Source: Pseudoalteromonas galatheae
Lineage (GTDB): Bacteria > Pseudomonadota > Gammaproteobacteria > Enterobacterales > Alteromonadaceae
NCBI RefSeq assembly: GCF_005886105.2
Contig: NZ_PNCO02000001.1
Location: 3,114,501 to 3,178,500, forward strand
Length of the DNA stretch: 64,000 bases
Direction: 5' to 3'
Every line of letters starts with the position of its first letter. The first letter of the stretch is position 1. This document shows positions 17,158-28,574 of the stretch, one piece after another. The notes under the pieces are model-generated. The model worked only from the letters and a program-made list of their open reading frames with translations. It made no database searches and was not told the origin of the DNA. A program made the position numbers and the translations under genes.

Positions 17158-18939
17158 TCAACCTACATTTTCAAGTCGTACAGTCGATACTGTGGGTTTT
17201 CGACGATTACAGACGAACAAATAACTATTACGATAGCGTTTGGCTTCTTTCTTTGCGTCTGTTGCCAAAGCAGCGACTTGGTGTGAATTGATACAGTGCT
17301 GTAAATCCGGTCTCACTAAGCCAATCGATAGAGTGAGTAAAGGCACAAATTGTTTTTGCCCTTCACGATTTGTAGCCCAATAACCACCAGCACTAACGTG
17401 TTCCGGGGTGAAGAAAGCTTTTGACTTAAACTCAAACTGAGAGATGATCTCATGACATAATTCCTCTGCGTCCTTGTTATCGAACACCACCATAAAATCG
17501 TCACCTCCGATATGTCCAACAAAACTTGAGCTCTGTGCACATACATCAACTGTCACTTCAGCAAGTAGCTTAATTACGCTATCGCCACTGGCATATCCAT
17601 ATAAATCATTAAACTGCTTAAAATGATTTAGATCGATATATGCAAGAGAAAAGTCATGATGTGAACGCAGCCTTTGTTCAATAGCCTCATTTATCGCTAC
17701 ATTGCCTGGCAACATAGTTAGTGGATTGGCATGTTGGGCGTGACGAATTTTTTCTTCTGTGATGTGCTTGAGTATGTCTCTCAGCGGCGCTAAGCCAAGA
17801 TAACGACTATCTCTGGTAATAATAATATGACGTCGAATATCAAATTCATGGTCGGTTATTTGCTTACTAACCGTATCTAACTCTTGCTGCTCATCCACCA
17901 CTAATGGCTGTTTATCCATCAATTTAACGACTGATTTTTTATCAAAAAGCGCATGTCCATATGGTGCAGCGAAAACCTCTGTTAGTTGATCTCGGTGTAG
18001 CAGCCCCACAGGCTCCCTAGCATCGTTTACCACAGCAAGGCTGGTAAGCTTACGATCTTGTTCGAACAACCTATGAGCATCGATACATTGCGTACATTCA
18101 TGGATTGCACTGGCTTCTTTGGCAAGCCAGCCGATAGCCATTGATTGTTCAAATTGATTAAAACTGGATCGAACTTCCGAATGTAGAGATTTTAACAGCG
18201 CCAGCTCTGTCGGTGGCTTTCGAGTAGGCTTCGCGAGCAGAAAACCTTGAGCATTTACAATGCCGAGCTGCTCTATCAGCTTTAACTCCTCAACCCGCTC
18301 GATGCCTTCGGCTATAACCTGAGTGCTGGTGGCTTTAGCAAGCTCAATAATAGATTTTAAAAACTCACGCTTCACCACGCTTTGGTCGCAATGATCAATG
18401 AAGTATCTGTCGACTTTAACATAGTCAGGACACAGCTCAGACCACTTTCTTAGGCCAGAGTAGCCAGCTCCTAAATCATCAATTGCAATTTGAAATCCAA
18501 GCTCTCGATAATGGGTAATTGTCGTTAATAGCAAATTCGCGTCATCTACTTTGTCTTGCTCAGTCACTTCAATGACGACTCGCTTGGGATCGAGGCCATA
18601 CACTTCGGTCAGATGCCTAGTTTCTCCCTTGGGGTGGCTCGGTTCGAGTAGCGCTTTGGGGCTAACATTTAAAAACAACTTACCGGGAAGGTTGAGTGAG
18701 ACAAACTGCTTAATCGCCGCTTCACGACAGATAATCTCCAGCTCAGACAACCTTTCCTGCTGACTTGCAATCGCAAAGAGTTTGTCTGGAGACTCTAACA
18801 GCGAGCCAGACATACCACGACTCAACGCTTCAAATCCTAAAACTTGGCGTTTCGCAAGATCGTAGATTGGCTGAAACAGAGTAAAAACAGCTTTTTCTTT
18901 TATTATTGTATTAAGTACTAACGTGCGCGAAGGATCCAC
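17158..18939 (-). CDS. EAL-CBS-GGDEF c-di-GMP protein
   Basis: 593 residues, cytosolic. An N-terminal EAL phosphodiesterase domain (about 15-245) keeps EAL at 37-39, VTEQD (125-129), IDDLGAGYS (153-161), KVDRYF and AEGIE. Two CBS repeats follow (about 270-395), then a C-terminal GGDEF-type domain (about 400-575) whose signature is GGDDF at 478-482. No RxxD inhibitory site is apparent. The inverted order EAL first, GGDEF last occurs in a known subfamily. The intact EAL residues suggest phosphodiesterase activity; cyclase activity with GGDDF is possible but unproven. The orphan binding protein gene follows about 80 bp downstream. Confidence 0.93.
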   Translation of the reverse strand: MDPSRTLVLNTIIKEKAVFTLFQPIYDLAKRQVLGFEALSRGMSGSLLESPDKLFAIASQQERLSELEIICREAAIKQFVSLNLPGKLFLNVSPKALLEPSHPKGETRHLTEVYGLDPKRVVIEVTEQDKVDDANLLLTTITHYRELGFQIAIDDLGAGYSGLRKWSELCPDYVKVDRYFIDHCDQSVVKREFLKSIIELAKATSTQVIAEGIERVEELKLIEQLGIVNAQGFLLAKPTRKPPTELALLKSLHSEVRSSFNQFEQSMAIGWLAKEASAIHECTQCIDAHRLFEQDRKLTSLAVVNDAREPVGLLHRDQLTEVFAAPYGHALFDKKSVVKLMDKQPLVVDEQQELDTVSKQITDHEFDIRRHIIITRDSRYLGLAPLRDILKHITEEKIRHAQHANPLTMLPGNVAINEAIEQRLRSHHDFSLAYIDLNHFKQFNDLYGYASGDSVIKLLAEVTVDVCAQSSSFVGHIGGDDFMVVFDNKDAEELCHEIISQFEFKSKAFFTPEHVSAGGYWATNREGQKQFVPLLTLSIGLVRPDLQHCINSHQVAALATDAKKEAKRYRNSYLFVCNRRKPTVSTVRLENVG

Positions 18940-19051
18940 AGCATCAAGCTCACTGTAAAAGTATAATCGCGCACGGTAGCAACTGTATATGACAGATATA
19001 TGTCAATCGGGTGAAATGTACCCAATTTGCAGTTGAATGATTTTCAACCGC

Positions 19052-19579
19052 TTACTTCAGCGCTCGTTCTACCTGATCAAAGTGTGCAATCACTTCTACT
19101 ATTTCCATTTCTGCACTTTTATAGTCTTCAGCATCACTAAAGCCTTTGATCGCGATCGCTTGCACGGTTGCTGGATGCACTAATAAGTCTTTGGCATGGT
19201 AACAAACTGGGTCGTCAAACTTAGGTAATTTGCCATCCGCGTGATAACCAGTTTCAATCTCTTCAAGTGGTAAAGTAGGAATGATATCGGCGGCTTTATC
19301 TAAGGCATCTAGGTAAGTTTGGCACTGAGGATACTTAGTAACAAACTCATTTAGTAAGGTTCGAGAAAGAGTAACTAATTCTGCTGATTGAGTTTCAAGT
19401 GCAGCAGCGTCTTTTTCTATACGAATATCCGCAAGTAGCGCCTCAGCTTGAACTTTGTATTGTGCTAAAGATGATGTTGCTTCTGTGGTTACAGATTCGG
19501 TTTGTTGCTCAAGCTCTGGTTGCTTAGAGCATGCAGTCATTAATGTTAATGCGCCAACCGCCATCACAAATTTGTACAT
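19052..19579 (-). CDS. Small lipoprotein behind a Fur-box-like site
   Basis: 175 residues, family not recognised. Lipobox LMTAC with Cys17 after a short signal peptide; the mature part is acidic and helical, with two further cysteines (YPQC and DPVCYHAKDL) that could form a disulfide. The AGGAG ribosome site is at 19584-19588. A Fur-box-like sequence 16 bases before the start suggests production under iron limitation. It stands alone; secF lies upstream on the same strand but after its own terminator on the other side of this promoter. A periplasm-facing role in metal or stress physiology is speculative. Confidence 0.75.
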   Translation of the reverse strand: MYKFVMAVGALTLMTACSKQPELEQQTESVTTEATSSLAQYKVQAEALLADIRIEKDAAALETQSAELVTLSRTLLNEFVTKYPQCQTYLDALDKAADIIPTLPLEEIETGYHADGKLPKFDDPVCYHAKDLLVHPATVQAIAIKGFSDAEDYKSAEMEIVEVIAHFDQVERALK

Positions 19580-19594
19580 AAGTATCTCCTTTAT

Positions 19595-19612
19595 TGATAA
19601 CGATTATCATTA
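19595..19612. promoter_or_regulatory. Fur-box-like operator
   Basis: GATAACGATTATCATTAT matches most of the 19-bp Fur consensus GATAATGATAATCATTATC. It lies 16-33 bases upstream of the lipoprotein ATG at 19579, where it would overlap or closely follow the promoter. Confidence 0.65.
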
Positions 19613-19662
19613 TATAGTAATGTAATATTTTAGAAACAATAAAATGAGATTTTGCCAACAAC

Positions 19663-19687
19663 AAAAAAGCGGCACGAAGGCCGCTTT
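19663..19687 (-). terminator. Terminator after secF
   Basis: On the minus strand AAAGCGGC, loop CTTCGT, GCCGCTTTTTT ends the yajC-secD-secF unit 25 bases past the secF stop. Confidence 0.85.
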
Positions 19688-19711
19688 CGGTTATCACGTC
19701 AAATTCTATGA

Positions 19712-20656
19712 TTAAGGCATAGCGTCTAAATCTGCACCTTCTTTTTCGACTTCTACCGGGATCAAATCTTCTTTACTAACGCCCATTGCCACTGCAACAG
19801 AGCTTGCAACGTAAACAGAAGAGTAGGTACCGATAAACACACCGAATAATAACGCAGTTGCAAAACCATGTATGGTTTGACCACCCCATACGAATAACGC
19901 AACTAATACTAAAATAGTCGTTATTGAAGTCACTAATGTACGGTTAAGCGTTTGGGTCAGTGAAATATTGATGATCTCTAAGGTGTCGTCAATGCGTACT
20001 TTACGGAAGTTTTCACGAATCCGGTCGGACACAACGATAGTATCGTTGAGTGAGTAACCGATCACCGCCAATATTGCCGCCAAAATCGTTAAGTCAAATT
20101 CAAGACCTAAGATTGAGAACAACCCCATAGTCAGCACAACATCGTGAAATAACGCTGCAACAGCACCTACGGCAAAACGCCATTCAAATCGAAAAGCAAC
20201 GTAGATCAAGATACAAATAAGCGCAGTTAGCATCGCCAAACCGCCCTGCTCCTTGAGATCTTCACCGACACTCGGGCCTACGAATTCGATGCGACGCATA
20301 ATTACGCTTTCATCCGCTTGTTTAAGCGCTGCAATGAGTTGGTTACCCAACACCTCTGCTTTCACATCATCTCCGCGTGGTGCGAGTCGTACGAGTACTT
20401 CTTGGCTCGAGCCAAAAAGCTGTACAGAAGCATCAGCGAAACCATTTTCGGCTAATACACTACGTACCTTTGCTAAGTCTGCAGGCTGCGAAAACCCAAC
20501 TTCAACTGCCGTACCACCAGTAAAGTCCAAACCAAAGTTTAGCCCTTTCACCATGAACGAGGCAATTGAAGCCAAGATCAACAATGCCGAGAAAGCCATT
20601 GAGAGCTTTCTTGCTGACATAAAACGGATAGTGCTTTTTAAGTTTAATAATTGCAT
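19712..20656 (-). CDS. secF: Protein translocase subunit SecF
   Basis: 314 residues, the usual SecF length. SecF with SecD forms the RND-type inner-membrane accessory that uses proton motive force to help proteins leave the Sec channel. Helix 1 is at about 18-36, followed by FGLDFTGGTAVEVGF (family signature), a periplasmic domain, and five helices clustered after residue 130 with GYSLNDTIVVSDRIREN in the conserved fourth-fifth helix region. It starts 9 bases after secD and is the last gene before a terminator. Confidence 0.97.
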   Translation of the reverse strand: MQLLNLKSTIRFMSARKLSMAFSALLILASIASFMVKGLNFGLDFTGGTAVEVGFSQPADLAKVRSVLAENGFADASVQLFGSSQEVLVRLAPRGDDVKAEVLGNQLIAALKQADESVIMRRIEFVGPSVGEDLKEQGGLAMLTALICILIYVAFRFEWRFAVGAVAALFHDVVLTMGLFSILGLEFDLTILAAILAVIGYSLNDTIVVSDRIRENFRKVRIDDTLEIINISLTQTLNRTLVTSITTILVLVALFVWGGQTIHGFATALLFGVFIGTYSSVYVASSVAVAMGVSKEDLIPVEVEKEGADLDAMP

Positions 20657-20665
20657 GCCCGTCTC

Positions 20666-22525
20666 CTAGATTGATAGCTTAGTGATACGTCTGCCACCGA
20701 TAATGGCATTAATAACCGCACGTGTACCAACAATCGCTGTAAACATTGAAGTAATGATACCGATAGCTAAGGTTACCGCGAAGCCTGCAATTGGGCCCGT
20801 ACCGACAGAGAAAAGGATCACTGCTGCAATTAGGGTCGTGATGTTGGCATCAAAAATCGTACTAAATGCACTGTCGTAGCCATGATGAACGGCTTGCTGT
20901 GGACTGCGGCCTTCCGCAATTTCTTCACGAATACGTTCAAAAATAAGTACGTTTGCATCAACAGCCATACCAACTGTTAACACGATACCGGCAATACCAG
21001 GCAGCGTCAGTGTAGCACCTGGGATCATCGACATCACACCTACAATCATGATGAGGTTAGCCGCAAGGGCTAGGTTTGCTACCAGACCAAAACCTTTGTA
21101 GTACAGCAACATAAAGGCAAGAACAAAAGCAAAACCAAGGACAACCGCTGTCATACCAGCTTCAATGTTCTCCTGACCAAGGCTTGGACCTACAGTGCGC
21201 TCTTCAACAATTTGAATTGGCGCAACCAATGCACCTGCGCGAAGTAGTAAGCTTAGGTTATGTGCCTCTGCAGGGCTATCAATTCCGGTAATACGGAAAG
21301 AGCTATTTAAACGTGCTTGAATCGTTGCAACGTTAATCACTTCTTCCACTTTGATTGGGGGTAACGCTTTACCGTTTTCATCTTTCTTGCCTGATGGCTT
21401 GTACTCAATGAAAACCGTTGCCATACGTTTACCGATGGCACGTTTGGTGAAGGCGTTCATTTTTGCCCCACCTTTGCTATCAAGCTTGATATTCACCTGG
21501 GGGCGCTGATATTCATCCATACCAGACTGCGCGCCGGTGATATGTGTACCTTCAAGGATAACACGCTTTTTAAGCACAACCGGATAGCCATCTTTATGTG
21601 GGATCACTTCTGTGCCAGGAGGAGTGCGGCCTTGTGCCGCTGCACGTACGTCAGCATTTTCATCTACTTCACGGAACTCAAGTGTCGCAGTGGCACCTAG
21701 AATTTCTTTTGCCCGAGCCGTGTCCTGAACCCCTGGAAGTTGAACAATTATACGCTCGCCACCTTGACGTTGAACATTAGGTTCAGCAACACCAAGTTGG
21801 TTAATACGGTTACGAATAATGGTTTCGTTTTGCTTGATAGCGTATTCACGCAGCTCTTTATATTTAAGGTCGCTAAGGCTTGAAAAGAAAGCGAGGCTGT
21901 CGCTACTATCATTGATGAAATCGTTACCAGGGTAACGCTTTCTCAAAAAGCTCATCGCCGCGTCTTTATCTTCTTCTGAACGCATCGTTACTTGTACACG
22001 TTCACTATTAGAGACACGACGTACCGAACGATAGCGCAATTTCTCTTCACGCAAATCGCTCTTGAAATCTTGCTCCATTTGCTCAAGTGCATTGTCCATC
22101 GCCGTGACCATATCCACTTCCATTGTGAAGTGAACACCACCACTTAAGTCTAGACCAAGCTTCATCGGGTTTGCACCTAAGTCTTTTAACCACTCAGGTT
22201 GTGCAGGAGACATATTGATTGCTGAAATGTAATCATCGCTTAAGCTATTTCGCAGAATATCTTGTGCTTTAAGCTGATCTTCAACATTTTTAAAACGAAC
22301 AAGGATTTGACCATCTTCTAGTGCAGAAGATTTCACGGCAAGGTCGTTCTTTTGTAGGGTTTCGTTAACTTGATCTAGTACACTGAGCGTCGCATCAGCA
22401 CCTTTTGTGCCAGATACTTGTATGGCCGGATCGCGGCCATACAAGTTAGGTGTGGCATAAAGAATACCGATAGCTAACACAGCGAGAACAAGTAAGTACT
22501 TCCACATTGGATACTTGTTTAACAC
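20666..22525 (-). CDS. secD: Protein translocase subunit SecD
   Basis: 619 residues. N-terminal helix (about 8-25), large periplasmic P1 domain with [16 protein letters not shown] (around 118) and [11 protein letters not shown], and a C-terminal set of helices containing [17 protein letters not shown], the region carrying the aspartate implicated in proton transport. SecD pulls translocating proteins from the periplasmic side. It is preceded by yajC (24 bases) and followed by secF (9 bases), the standard operon. Confidence 0.98.
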   Translation of the reverse strand: MLNKYPMWKYLLVLAVLAIGILYATPNLYGRDPAIQVSGTKGADATLSVLDQVNETLQKNDLAVKSSALEDGQILVRFKNVEDQLKAQDILRNSLSDDYISAINMSPAQPEWLKDLGANPMKLGLDLSGGVHFTMEVDMVTAMDNALEQMEQDFKSDLREEKLRYRSVRRVSNSERVQVTMRSEEDKDAAMSFLRKRYPGNDFINDSSDSLAFFSSLSDLKYKELREYAIKQNETIIRNRINQLGVAEPNVQRQGGERIIVQLPGVQDTARAKEILGATATLEFREVDENADVRAAAQGRTPPGTEVIPHKDGYPVVLKKRVILEGTHITGAQSGMDEYQRPQVNIKLDSKGGAKMNAFTKRAIGKRMATVFIEYKPSGKKDENGKALPPIKVEEVINVATIQARLNSSFRITGIDSPAEAHNLSLLLRAGALVAPIQIVEERTVGPSLGQENIEAGMTAVVLGFAFVLAFMLLYYKGFGLVANLALAANLIMIVGVMSMIPGATLTLPGIAGIVLTVGMAVDANVLIFERIREEIAEGRSPQQAVHHGYDSAFSTIFDANITTLIAAVILFSVGTGPIAGFAVTLAIGIITSMFTAIVGTRAVINAIIGGRRITKLSI

Positions 22526-22549
22526 TGGGCTATCCCTTTATTGTTATTC

Positions 22550-22888
22550 TTATAGAGATTTCATTGTACCTTTAGGTAACACTGCTGAAACCGCTGACTT
22601 TTGCACTGTCACTTCAGTTTGGTCGTTTAGTGCGATTACAACAAAGTCTTTATCATCAGCAACTTTTGTGATTTTACCCACAAGTCCACCTTGAGTTAGT
22701 ACTTCGTCACCTTTGCCTAATGCACCCATTAGGTCTTTGTGCTCTTTAACACGTTTAGCTTGTGGACGGTAAATTAAAAAATAAAATACCAGACCAAAAA
22801 TACCTAACATGATTAGCATTTCCATGCCACCACCAGCCGGTGCTGCCGCTGCAGTGCTAGCATGCGCGTTTGAGATAAAAAAGCTCAT
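22550..22888 (-). CDS. yajC: Sec translocase accessory subunit YajC
   Basis: 112 residues with a single helix (about 22-42) containing MLIMLGIFGLVFYFLIYRPQ, the family signature at the membrane border, followed by a small basic cytosolic domain (GDEVLTQGGLVGKI). It associates with SecDF. It lies 20 bases downstream of tgt, as in many gammaproteobacteria. Confidence 0.97.
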   Translation of the reverse strand: MSFFISNAHASTAAAAPAGGGMEMLIMLGIFGLVFYFLIYRPQAKRVKEHKDLMGALGKGDEVLTQGGLVGKITKVADDKDFVVIALNDQTEVTVQKSAVSAVLPKGTMKSL

Positions 22889-22908
22889 TTCACTTCCTCG
22901 TTTATAAA

Positions 22909-24084
<1,176 letters not shown>

Positions 24085-24216
24085 CTAAAAAACGTGCTAA
24101 GCCAATGCTTAGGGCAGTGATCTTTCGATTCTACCAAGATTACTAGCGCAATTCTAATATTGGGATAAAAAACACAAAGTCCATATCGAGCTTGCAACTT
24201 TACAGCCATAAAACGC

Positions 24217-24243
24217 AAAATGCCCAGCAATACTGGGCATTTT
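24217..24243 (-). terminator. Hairpin between queA and tgt
   Basis: AAAATGCCCAG, loop CAATA, CTGGGCATTTT: 11-bp stem 20 bases after the queA stop on the minus strand. It probably ends queA transcripts and leaves about 170 bp for a tgt promoter. Confidence 0.7.
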
Positions 24244-24262
24244 AATAGTTGTACGACGTGAG

Positions 24263-25300
24263 TTACTTATCTTGCTTTTGCAAGAACATCGCATCACCGT
24301 AACTAAAGAAGCGGTATTTTTGCTCAATGGCAGTTTGGTAAGCCTTCATAATATGCTGTTGCCCTGCAAACGCACTCACTAACATGATTAGCGTTGATTC
24401 TGGTAAGTGGAAGTTGGTCACCATTGCATCGACTACGTTAAATCGGTAGCCCGGATAAATAAAAATATCGGTATCGCCGTACAGTGGAGCAATTTCACCG
24501 CCGTTTGCTTTAGCGGCAGACTCGAGTGAGCGCACAGATGTGGTACCTACAGCGATCACCCGTCCCCCTCTGGCTTTAGCCGCTTTAATTGACTCCACGA
24601 CTTCTGCTGAGACCTCGATGTATTCTGAGTGCATAACATGCTCTTCTACTGAATCGACTCGCACTGGCTGGAACGTACCCGCGCCCACATGCAAAGTAAC
24701 AAAGGCCATCTCAACACCTTTATCTTTTAGCTTGGCCATCAATTCATCATCAAAGTGCAGCCCTGCGGTAGGTGCAGCAACAGCGCCTGGTTTCTCACCA
24801 TAAACAGTCTGATAACGCTCTTTATCTTCATCATCGTCCGGTCTGTCGATATAAGGGGGCAAAGGCATATGGCCAATTTTATCTAAAATAGCCAATACAT
24901 TTTCTTTGCCCTCGAATCTCAGCTCAAATAATTCACCGTGGCGCTGAACCATTTCTGCGGTTGCTTGGCCTTCAAGCTCAATCTTGGTACCAGGCTTTGG
25001 CGACTTGCTCGCTCTGACGTGAGCAAGCACAGTACGCTCATCTACAACGCGCTCAACCAGTACTTCTAGTTTTCCACCACTGGCTTTTTGACCAAACATA
25101 CGAGCAGGAATAACTTTAGTGTTATTAAAGATGATTAAGTCTTCTGGATTAATGAGTGCCAAAATATCTCTAAATACCTTGTGCTCTATTTCACCACTAT
25201 TGCCATTTAAGGTAAGAAGACGACTGCTAGAGCGTTCCTTCATTGGGTGTCTGGCAATCAACTCATCAGGAAGATCAAAACTAAAGTCTGCTACGCGCAT
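24263..25300 (-). CDS. queA: S-adenosylmethionine:tRNA ribosyltransferase-isomerase
   Basis: 345 residues. QueA transfers the ribosyl part of SAM to preQ1-tRNA to make epoxyqueuosine. Family motifs: [19 protein letters not shown] at the start, [28 protein letters not shown] near 175, and [19 protein letters not shown] near 295. The next pathway gene, tgt, follows on the same strand. Confidence 0.98.
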   Translation of the reverse strand: MRVADFSFDLPDELIARHPMKERSSSRLLTLNGNSGEIEHKVFRDILALINPEDLIIFNNTKVIPARMFGQKASGGKLEVLVERVVDERTVLAHVRASKSPKPGTKIELEGQATAEMVQRHGELFELRFEGKENVLAILDKIGHMPLPPYIDRPDDDEDKERYQTVYGEKPGAVAAPTAGLHFDDELMAKLKDKGVEMAFVTLHVGAGTFQPVRVDSVEEHVMHSEYIEVSAEVVESIKAAKARGGRVIAVGTTSVRSLESAAKANGGEIAPLYGDTDIFIYPGYRFNVVDAMVTNFHLPESTLIMLVSAFAGQQHIMKAYQTAIEQKYRFFSYGDAMFLQKQDK

Positions 25301-25621
25301 GGAAAGGCCTCATTTCTAAAAGTGCGCCAAGTCTAGTGCGGTGTTTTGGCGAAATCAAGTGCTTGTAACCTTGCGTAAATACCTTTAACCTAGCGAGTCT
25401 ACAGCGGTAATCACCATGAAAAATTTTGTACGGTGTGCACCTTTGTTCAGTGTGTTCTTTATTCTTTAAGTTTTAACAATAACTTATCGCTATCGGCTAT
25501 GATTTCAAGAGCAAAGTTCGACTTACTGTTTGATTGTTATCAAGCAGAGATTAAGTGCGATTTGCTAACTTAAAGACAAGCCCAACGATTGTGTCGCAGT
25601 ATCTGGTGAGGTTTTTTTATT
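25301..25621. other. 321-bp divergent intergenic region
   Basis: It separates queA (minus) from the receiver-GGDEF-EAL gene (plus). I see AT-rich promoter-like sequence and a GTGCAC palindrome near 25435, but no convincing operator, RNA or gene. A 16-codon ATG ORF at 25416 has no ribosome site. Confidence 0.6.
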
Positions 25622-28129
25622 GTGTCTAGACAGCTAACGTTGCTCATTGTTAACGCCAGTGCTCACGAGCGTCAAACCTTGACCAAAACTCTTAGTGCAT
25701 TAGATGTCTTTACTATTATTGCTAAGTCGGACTCTCAAGATGCGCTAAGCTTGTTGAAAACCCAGGCTGTAGATTTAGTGATCACCGGCTTGGATGTTGG
25801 CAAAATAGATGGCTGGCGATTCTCGCGCATGATCCGCTCAGGTTTGCTCGCAACACCAAAAAATACACCCATCGTACTAATTCCACCAACTTATTGTGAG
25901 CGAATAGCTGAAACCACCGCCCGCAGTTATAGTATCGATGCCGTGCTACCTTTTGAGCGTCAAGACATGTTACCTCAAATTTTGGCCAATGTGCTGTCAA
26001 CGCATTTAGACAAAAGTAGTCGTCTCAACTTACTCTTATTAGAACCCAATCAACAGCGTGCCCAAAAAATTTGTGAACACTTATCGCACAATTTTGTTTG
26101 CACCCATGTAAGCTCTGCGGCTAACGCTTTATCGCTATTTCTTCAAGATGATTACGCCATTATTTTGATGGACACAACATCTAATTTGTCAGGTTCCGCA
26201 GAAAGCTTAGTAGAAAGTATTCTTAAGCACCGCCCAAGCCAAGCAATCGTAACTATTATTGACAAGCGCGATGCTGACCATGCCGAACAACTATTACTGC
26301 TAGGCGTTACCGACTTTGTTCGAGCACCTTACGATATGCCATTTTTAAGCAAAGTATGTGACCATGCGGCACGACGAGAAGATTTTATGGTGAGCTACGC
26401 AGAGTTTGCCAATAAAGTCGAGCAACTCAGTCGCAGTGAAAGCCGCTATAAAGATTTATTTTCTGCGCACCAACGGATCTTGCTGCACCTTAGAACTGTT
26501 GTCGTCGAATTAGATTTGAAAGGCGCGATCCGGTTTATAAACCCTGCATGGGAATACCTCTCGGGGTTCGGTATTAAATCAAGCCTCAATACTCAGCTCA
26601 GCGATTACATTGCCAAGGATGAGCTTGAAGCCTTCAACAAAGTCATTGGGGAAATTCAAAGTGGTGTAAGGCAGCATGCGCAAGTAGAGCTGCAGCTCTG
26701 CCATAAAGCTGGACATTTGGTATGGATTGAGTGTCGCTTGCAACTTATCAAGAACACCTCAAGTTCGGTCGCTATTACTGCAACACTCGATAACATTCAC
26801 GAGCGTAAGCAAGCTGAACTGCAACTCAGACACTTAGCGCTACATGATACACTTACAGGCTTACACAACCGCTACTACTTTGATCAGCAATTAAATCAGC
26901 TATGTAATGAAGTAAAGTCCGCAGAAGATATAGAGCATGCGCTAATTTATATCGACTTAGATCACTTTAAAATCATTAATGACAGTAAAGGCCATCAGCA
27001 AGGAGATATCGTACTCAAAGAAGTATCTGAGTTATTTGGCGACAAAATAGGTGAAGAGCATCTAACTTTTCGTATTGGTGGGGACGAATTTGCTGTGCTG
27101 CTTAAGCACACCAACCTGCTAGACGCTCATATGTGCGCTGAAAGCATTTGTATGGCTATCGAAGAACATAAGTTTCACTTTGAAGATAATGCATACTCTC
27201 TCAGTTGCTCCATTGGACTAACGCAAATTACCAATGAAAATGCAGATCCCAGCGAGTGTTTGAAACAAGCAGATATAGCCCTTTATATTGCCAAGAATCT
27301 CGGCCGAAACTTGGTCCATTGTTATAACAAAGAAGATGAGCAAAATCAGACGCTACAAACCGGTTTAGAGTGGGGACATAGTGTTAGGCAAGCACTCCAA
27401 AACGATAGCATCGAACTCCACTATCAACCTATCTGGGATTTCAAAAAACAACAAATAGCCTATTACGAAGCACTGCTCAGATTAAAGATCAACGGCGAGA
27501 CAATTTACCCAAATCAGTTTATTCCCGCATTAGAGCTACTTAATGATACATTTTTGATGGATCAATGCGTGATCAGAACTGCCATTAAAGCACTGGCTGA
27601 ACATGAGATTTTGAGCCAAGTAGCGATTAACTTATCTGCACATTCATTTTTAGATGAACGACTTCAGCCCCACATTCAAGCGTGCTTAAAAGAGCATCAA
27701 GTTTCAGCTAATCGCGTTATTTTTGAGATCACAGAATCTGCCAGCATTAACAATCTTAATGCAACCCAGACGATGATCAAAAATCTGAATGATCTTGGCT
27801 GTCATTTCGCTATTGATGATTTCGGGACAGGCTTCAGCACTTTTAGTTATCTAAAACAACTACCCGCACAGCATGTTAAGATAGATGGCTCCTTTGTTCG
27901 AGACATGCTCAACGACCCAATTGATCTAGCGCTGGTTAAAGCCGTCAACGATATTAGTCACTCATTAGATAAGTGTTCAGTTGCTGAATATGTCGAAAAC
28001 AGAGATATATTTCAAAAACTTAAGGAAATAGGTGTGGACTATGGACAGGGTTACTTTATCTCGAGACCACTCCCTATTGAACAACTAGCGAGAAGTGCGA
28101 AAACTATTTTATCTCTAAAAACAGCGTAG
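25622..28129 (+). CDS. Double receiver-PAS-GGDEF-EAL protein
   Basis: 835 residues, GTG start at 25622 with GTGAGG about 10 bases upstream. Two CheY-like domains (about 5-125 and 135-250), PAS (about 285-400), GGDEF (about 405-570, GGDEF at 486-490) and EAL (about 585-830, EAL at 616-618). The first receiver lacks the phosphoacceptor: the residue in DLVITG is Gly56, and the N-terminal acidic pair is missing. The second keeps Asp184 (ILMD) but has Arg for the conserved Lys (FVRAP) and a single acidic residue (LLLLEPN). EAL motifs are kept, with AEYVE for the usual AEGVE. Both catalytic halves could be active; the first receiver is probably a pseudo-receiver. No histidine kinase gene is adjacent. 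Confidence 0.93.
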   Translation: MSRQLTLLIVNASAHERQTLTKTLSALDVFTIIAKSDSQDALSLLKTQAVDLVITGLDVGKIDGWRFSRMIRSGLLATPKNTPIVLIPPTYCERIAETTARSYSIDAVLPFERQDMLPQILANVLSTHLDKSSRLNLLLLEPNQQRAQKICEHLSHNFVCTHVSSAANALSLFLQDDYAIILMDTTSNLSGSAESLVESILKHRPSQAIVTIIDKRDADHAEQLLLLGVTDFVRAPYDMPFLSKVCDHAARREDFMVSYAEFANKVEQLSRSESRYKDLFSAHQRILLHLRTVVVELDLKGAIRFINPAWEYLSGFGIKSSLNTQLSDYIAKDELEAFNKVIGEIQSGVRQHAQVELQLCHKAGHLVWIECRLQLIKNTSSSVAITATLDNIHERKQAELQLRHLALHDTLTGLHNRYYFDQQLNQLCNEVKSAEDIEHALIYIDLDHFKIINDSKGHQQGDIVLKEVSELFGDKIGEEHLTFRIGGDEFAVLLKHTNLLDAHMCAESICMAIEEHKFHFEDNAYSLSCSIGLTQITNENADPSECLKQADIALYIAKNLGRNLVHCYNKEDEQNQTLQTGLEWGHSVRQALQNDSIELHYQPIWDFKKQQIAYYEALLRLKINGETIYPNQFIPALELLNDTFLMDQCVIRTAIKALAEHEILSQVAINLSAHSFLDERLQPHIQACLKEHQVSANRVIFEITESASINNLNATQTMIKNLNDLGCHFAIDDFGTGFSTFSYLKQLPAQHVKIDGSFVRDMLNDPIDLALVKAVNDISHSLDKCSVAEYVENRDIFQKLKEIGVDYGQGYFISRPLPIEQLARSAKTILSLKTA

Positions 28130-28287
28130 TAACATTTTTATACTAAAGGTTACTTTTACTTCTTGCAAAGTCCACTATAATTAAAAATACCAGTTTAAAA
28201 TGTCTCCAAATTTTAGGGTAACACCTTAATTTTATAGACATTCAAAGGATTGAGTTACATCTTGCTATGGACTTCAAGGGGTAAATT

Positions 28288-28485
28288 ATGCTGTCATTAT
28301 CACTGTTTTTACTACTTGCAAACTTGCTTATCGCTTATCAATGTTACCGCTATGCCAACACAAAAGGATATCCGGTAAAGTTGTTCACAGGGCTGGGCTT
28401 GCTACCCTACTTTAATCTAGTGGTTTGGGTTTACTTACTCTTTTTACCAAATTTAACTACGGCAAAAAATATTGAGCAGGCTTAA
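28288..28485 (+). CDS. Small two-helix membrane protein (65 aa)
   Basis: 65 residues with hydrophobic stretches at about 2-20 and 38-56, separated by a Tyr/Lys-rich loop. Family unknown. AAGGGG sits 7 bases before the ATG and a terminator follows, so it appears to be a genuine single-gene unit. Confidence 0.65.
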   Translation: MLSLSLFLLLANLLIAYQCYRYANTKGYPVKLFTGLGLLPYFNLVVWVYLLFLPNLTTAKNIEQA

Positions 28486-28514
28486 CGCGAACAAGTTTAA
28501 GTTCCTTCATAAAT

Positions 28515-28541
28515 AAAACAGCATTTAGCTATGCTGTTTTA
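28515..28541 (+). terminator. Terminator after small membrane protein
   Basis: AAAACAGCAT, loop TTAGCT, ATGCTGTTTT then AT: 10-bp stem 30 bases past the stop; A and T flanks make it usable from either side. Confidence 0.75.
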
Positions 28542-28574
28542 TCTTGTCACTTTTTTACCCCAAACTCAGATTAC

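Noticed and set aside
25416..25466. 16-codon ORF in the queA divergent region
   Set aside because: No ribosome site and the length is within chance expectation.
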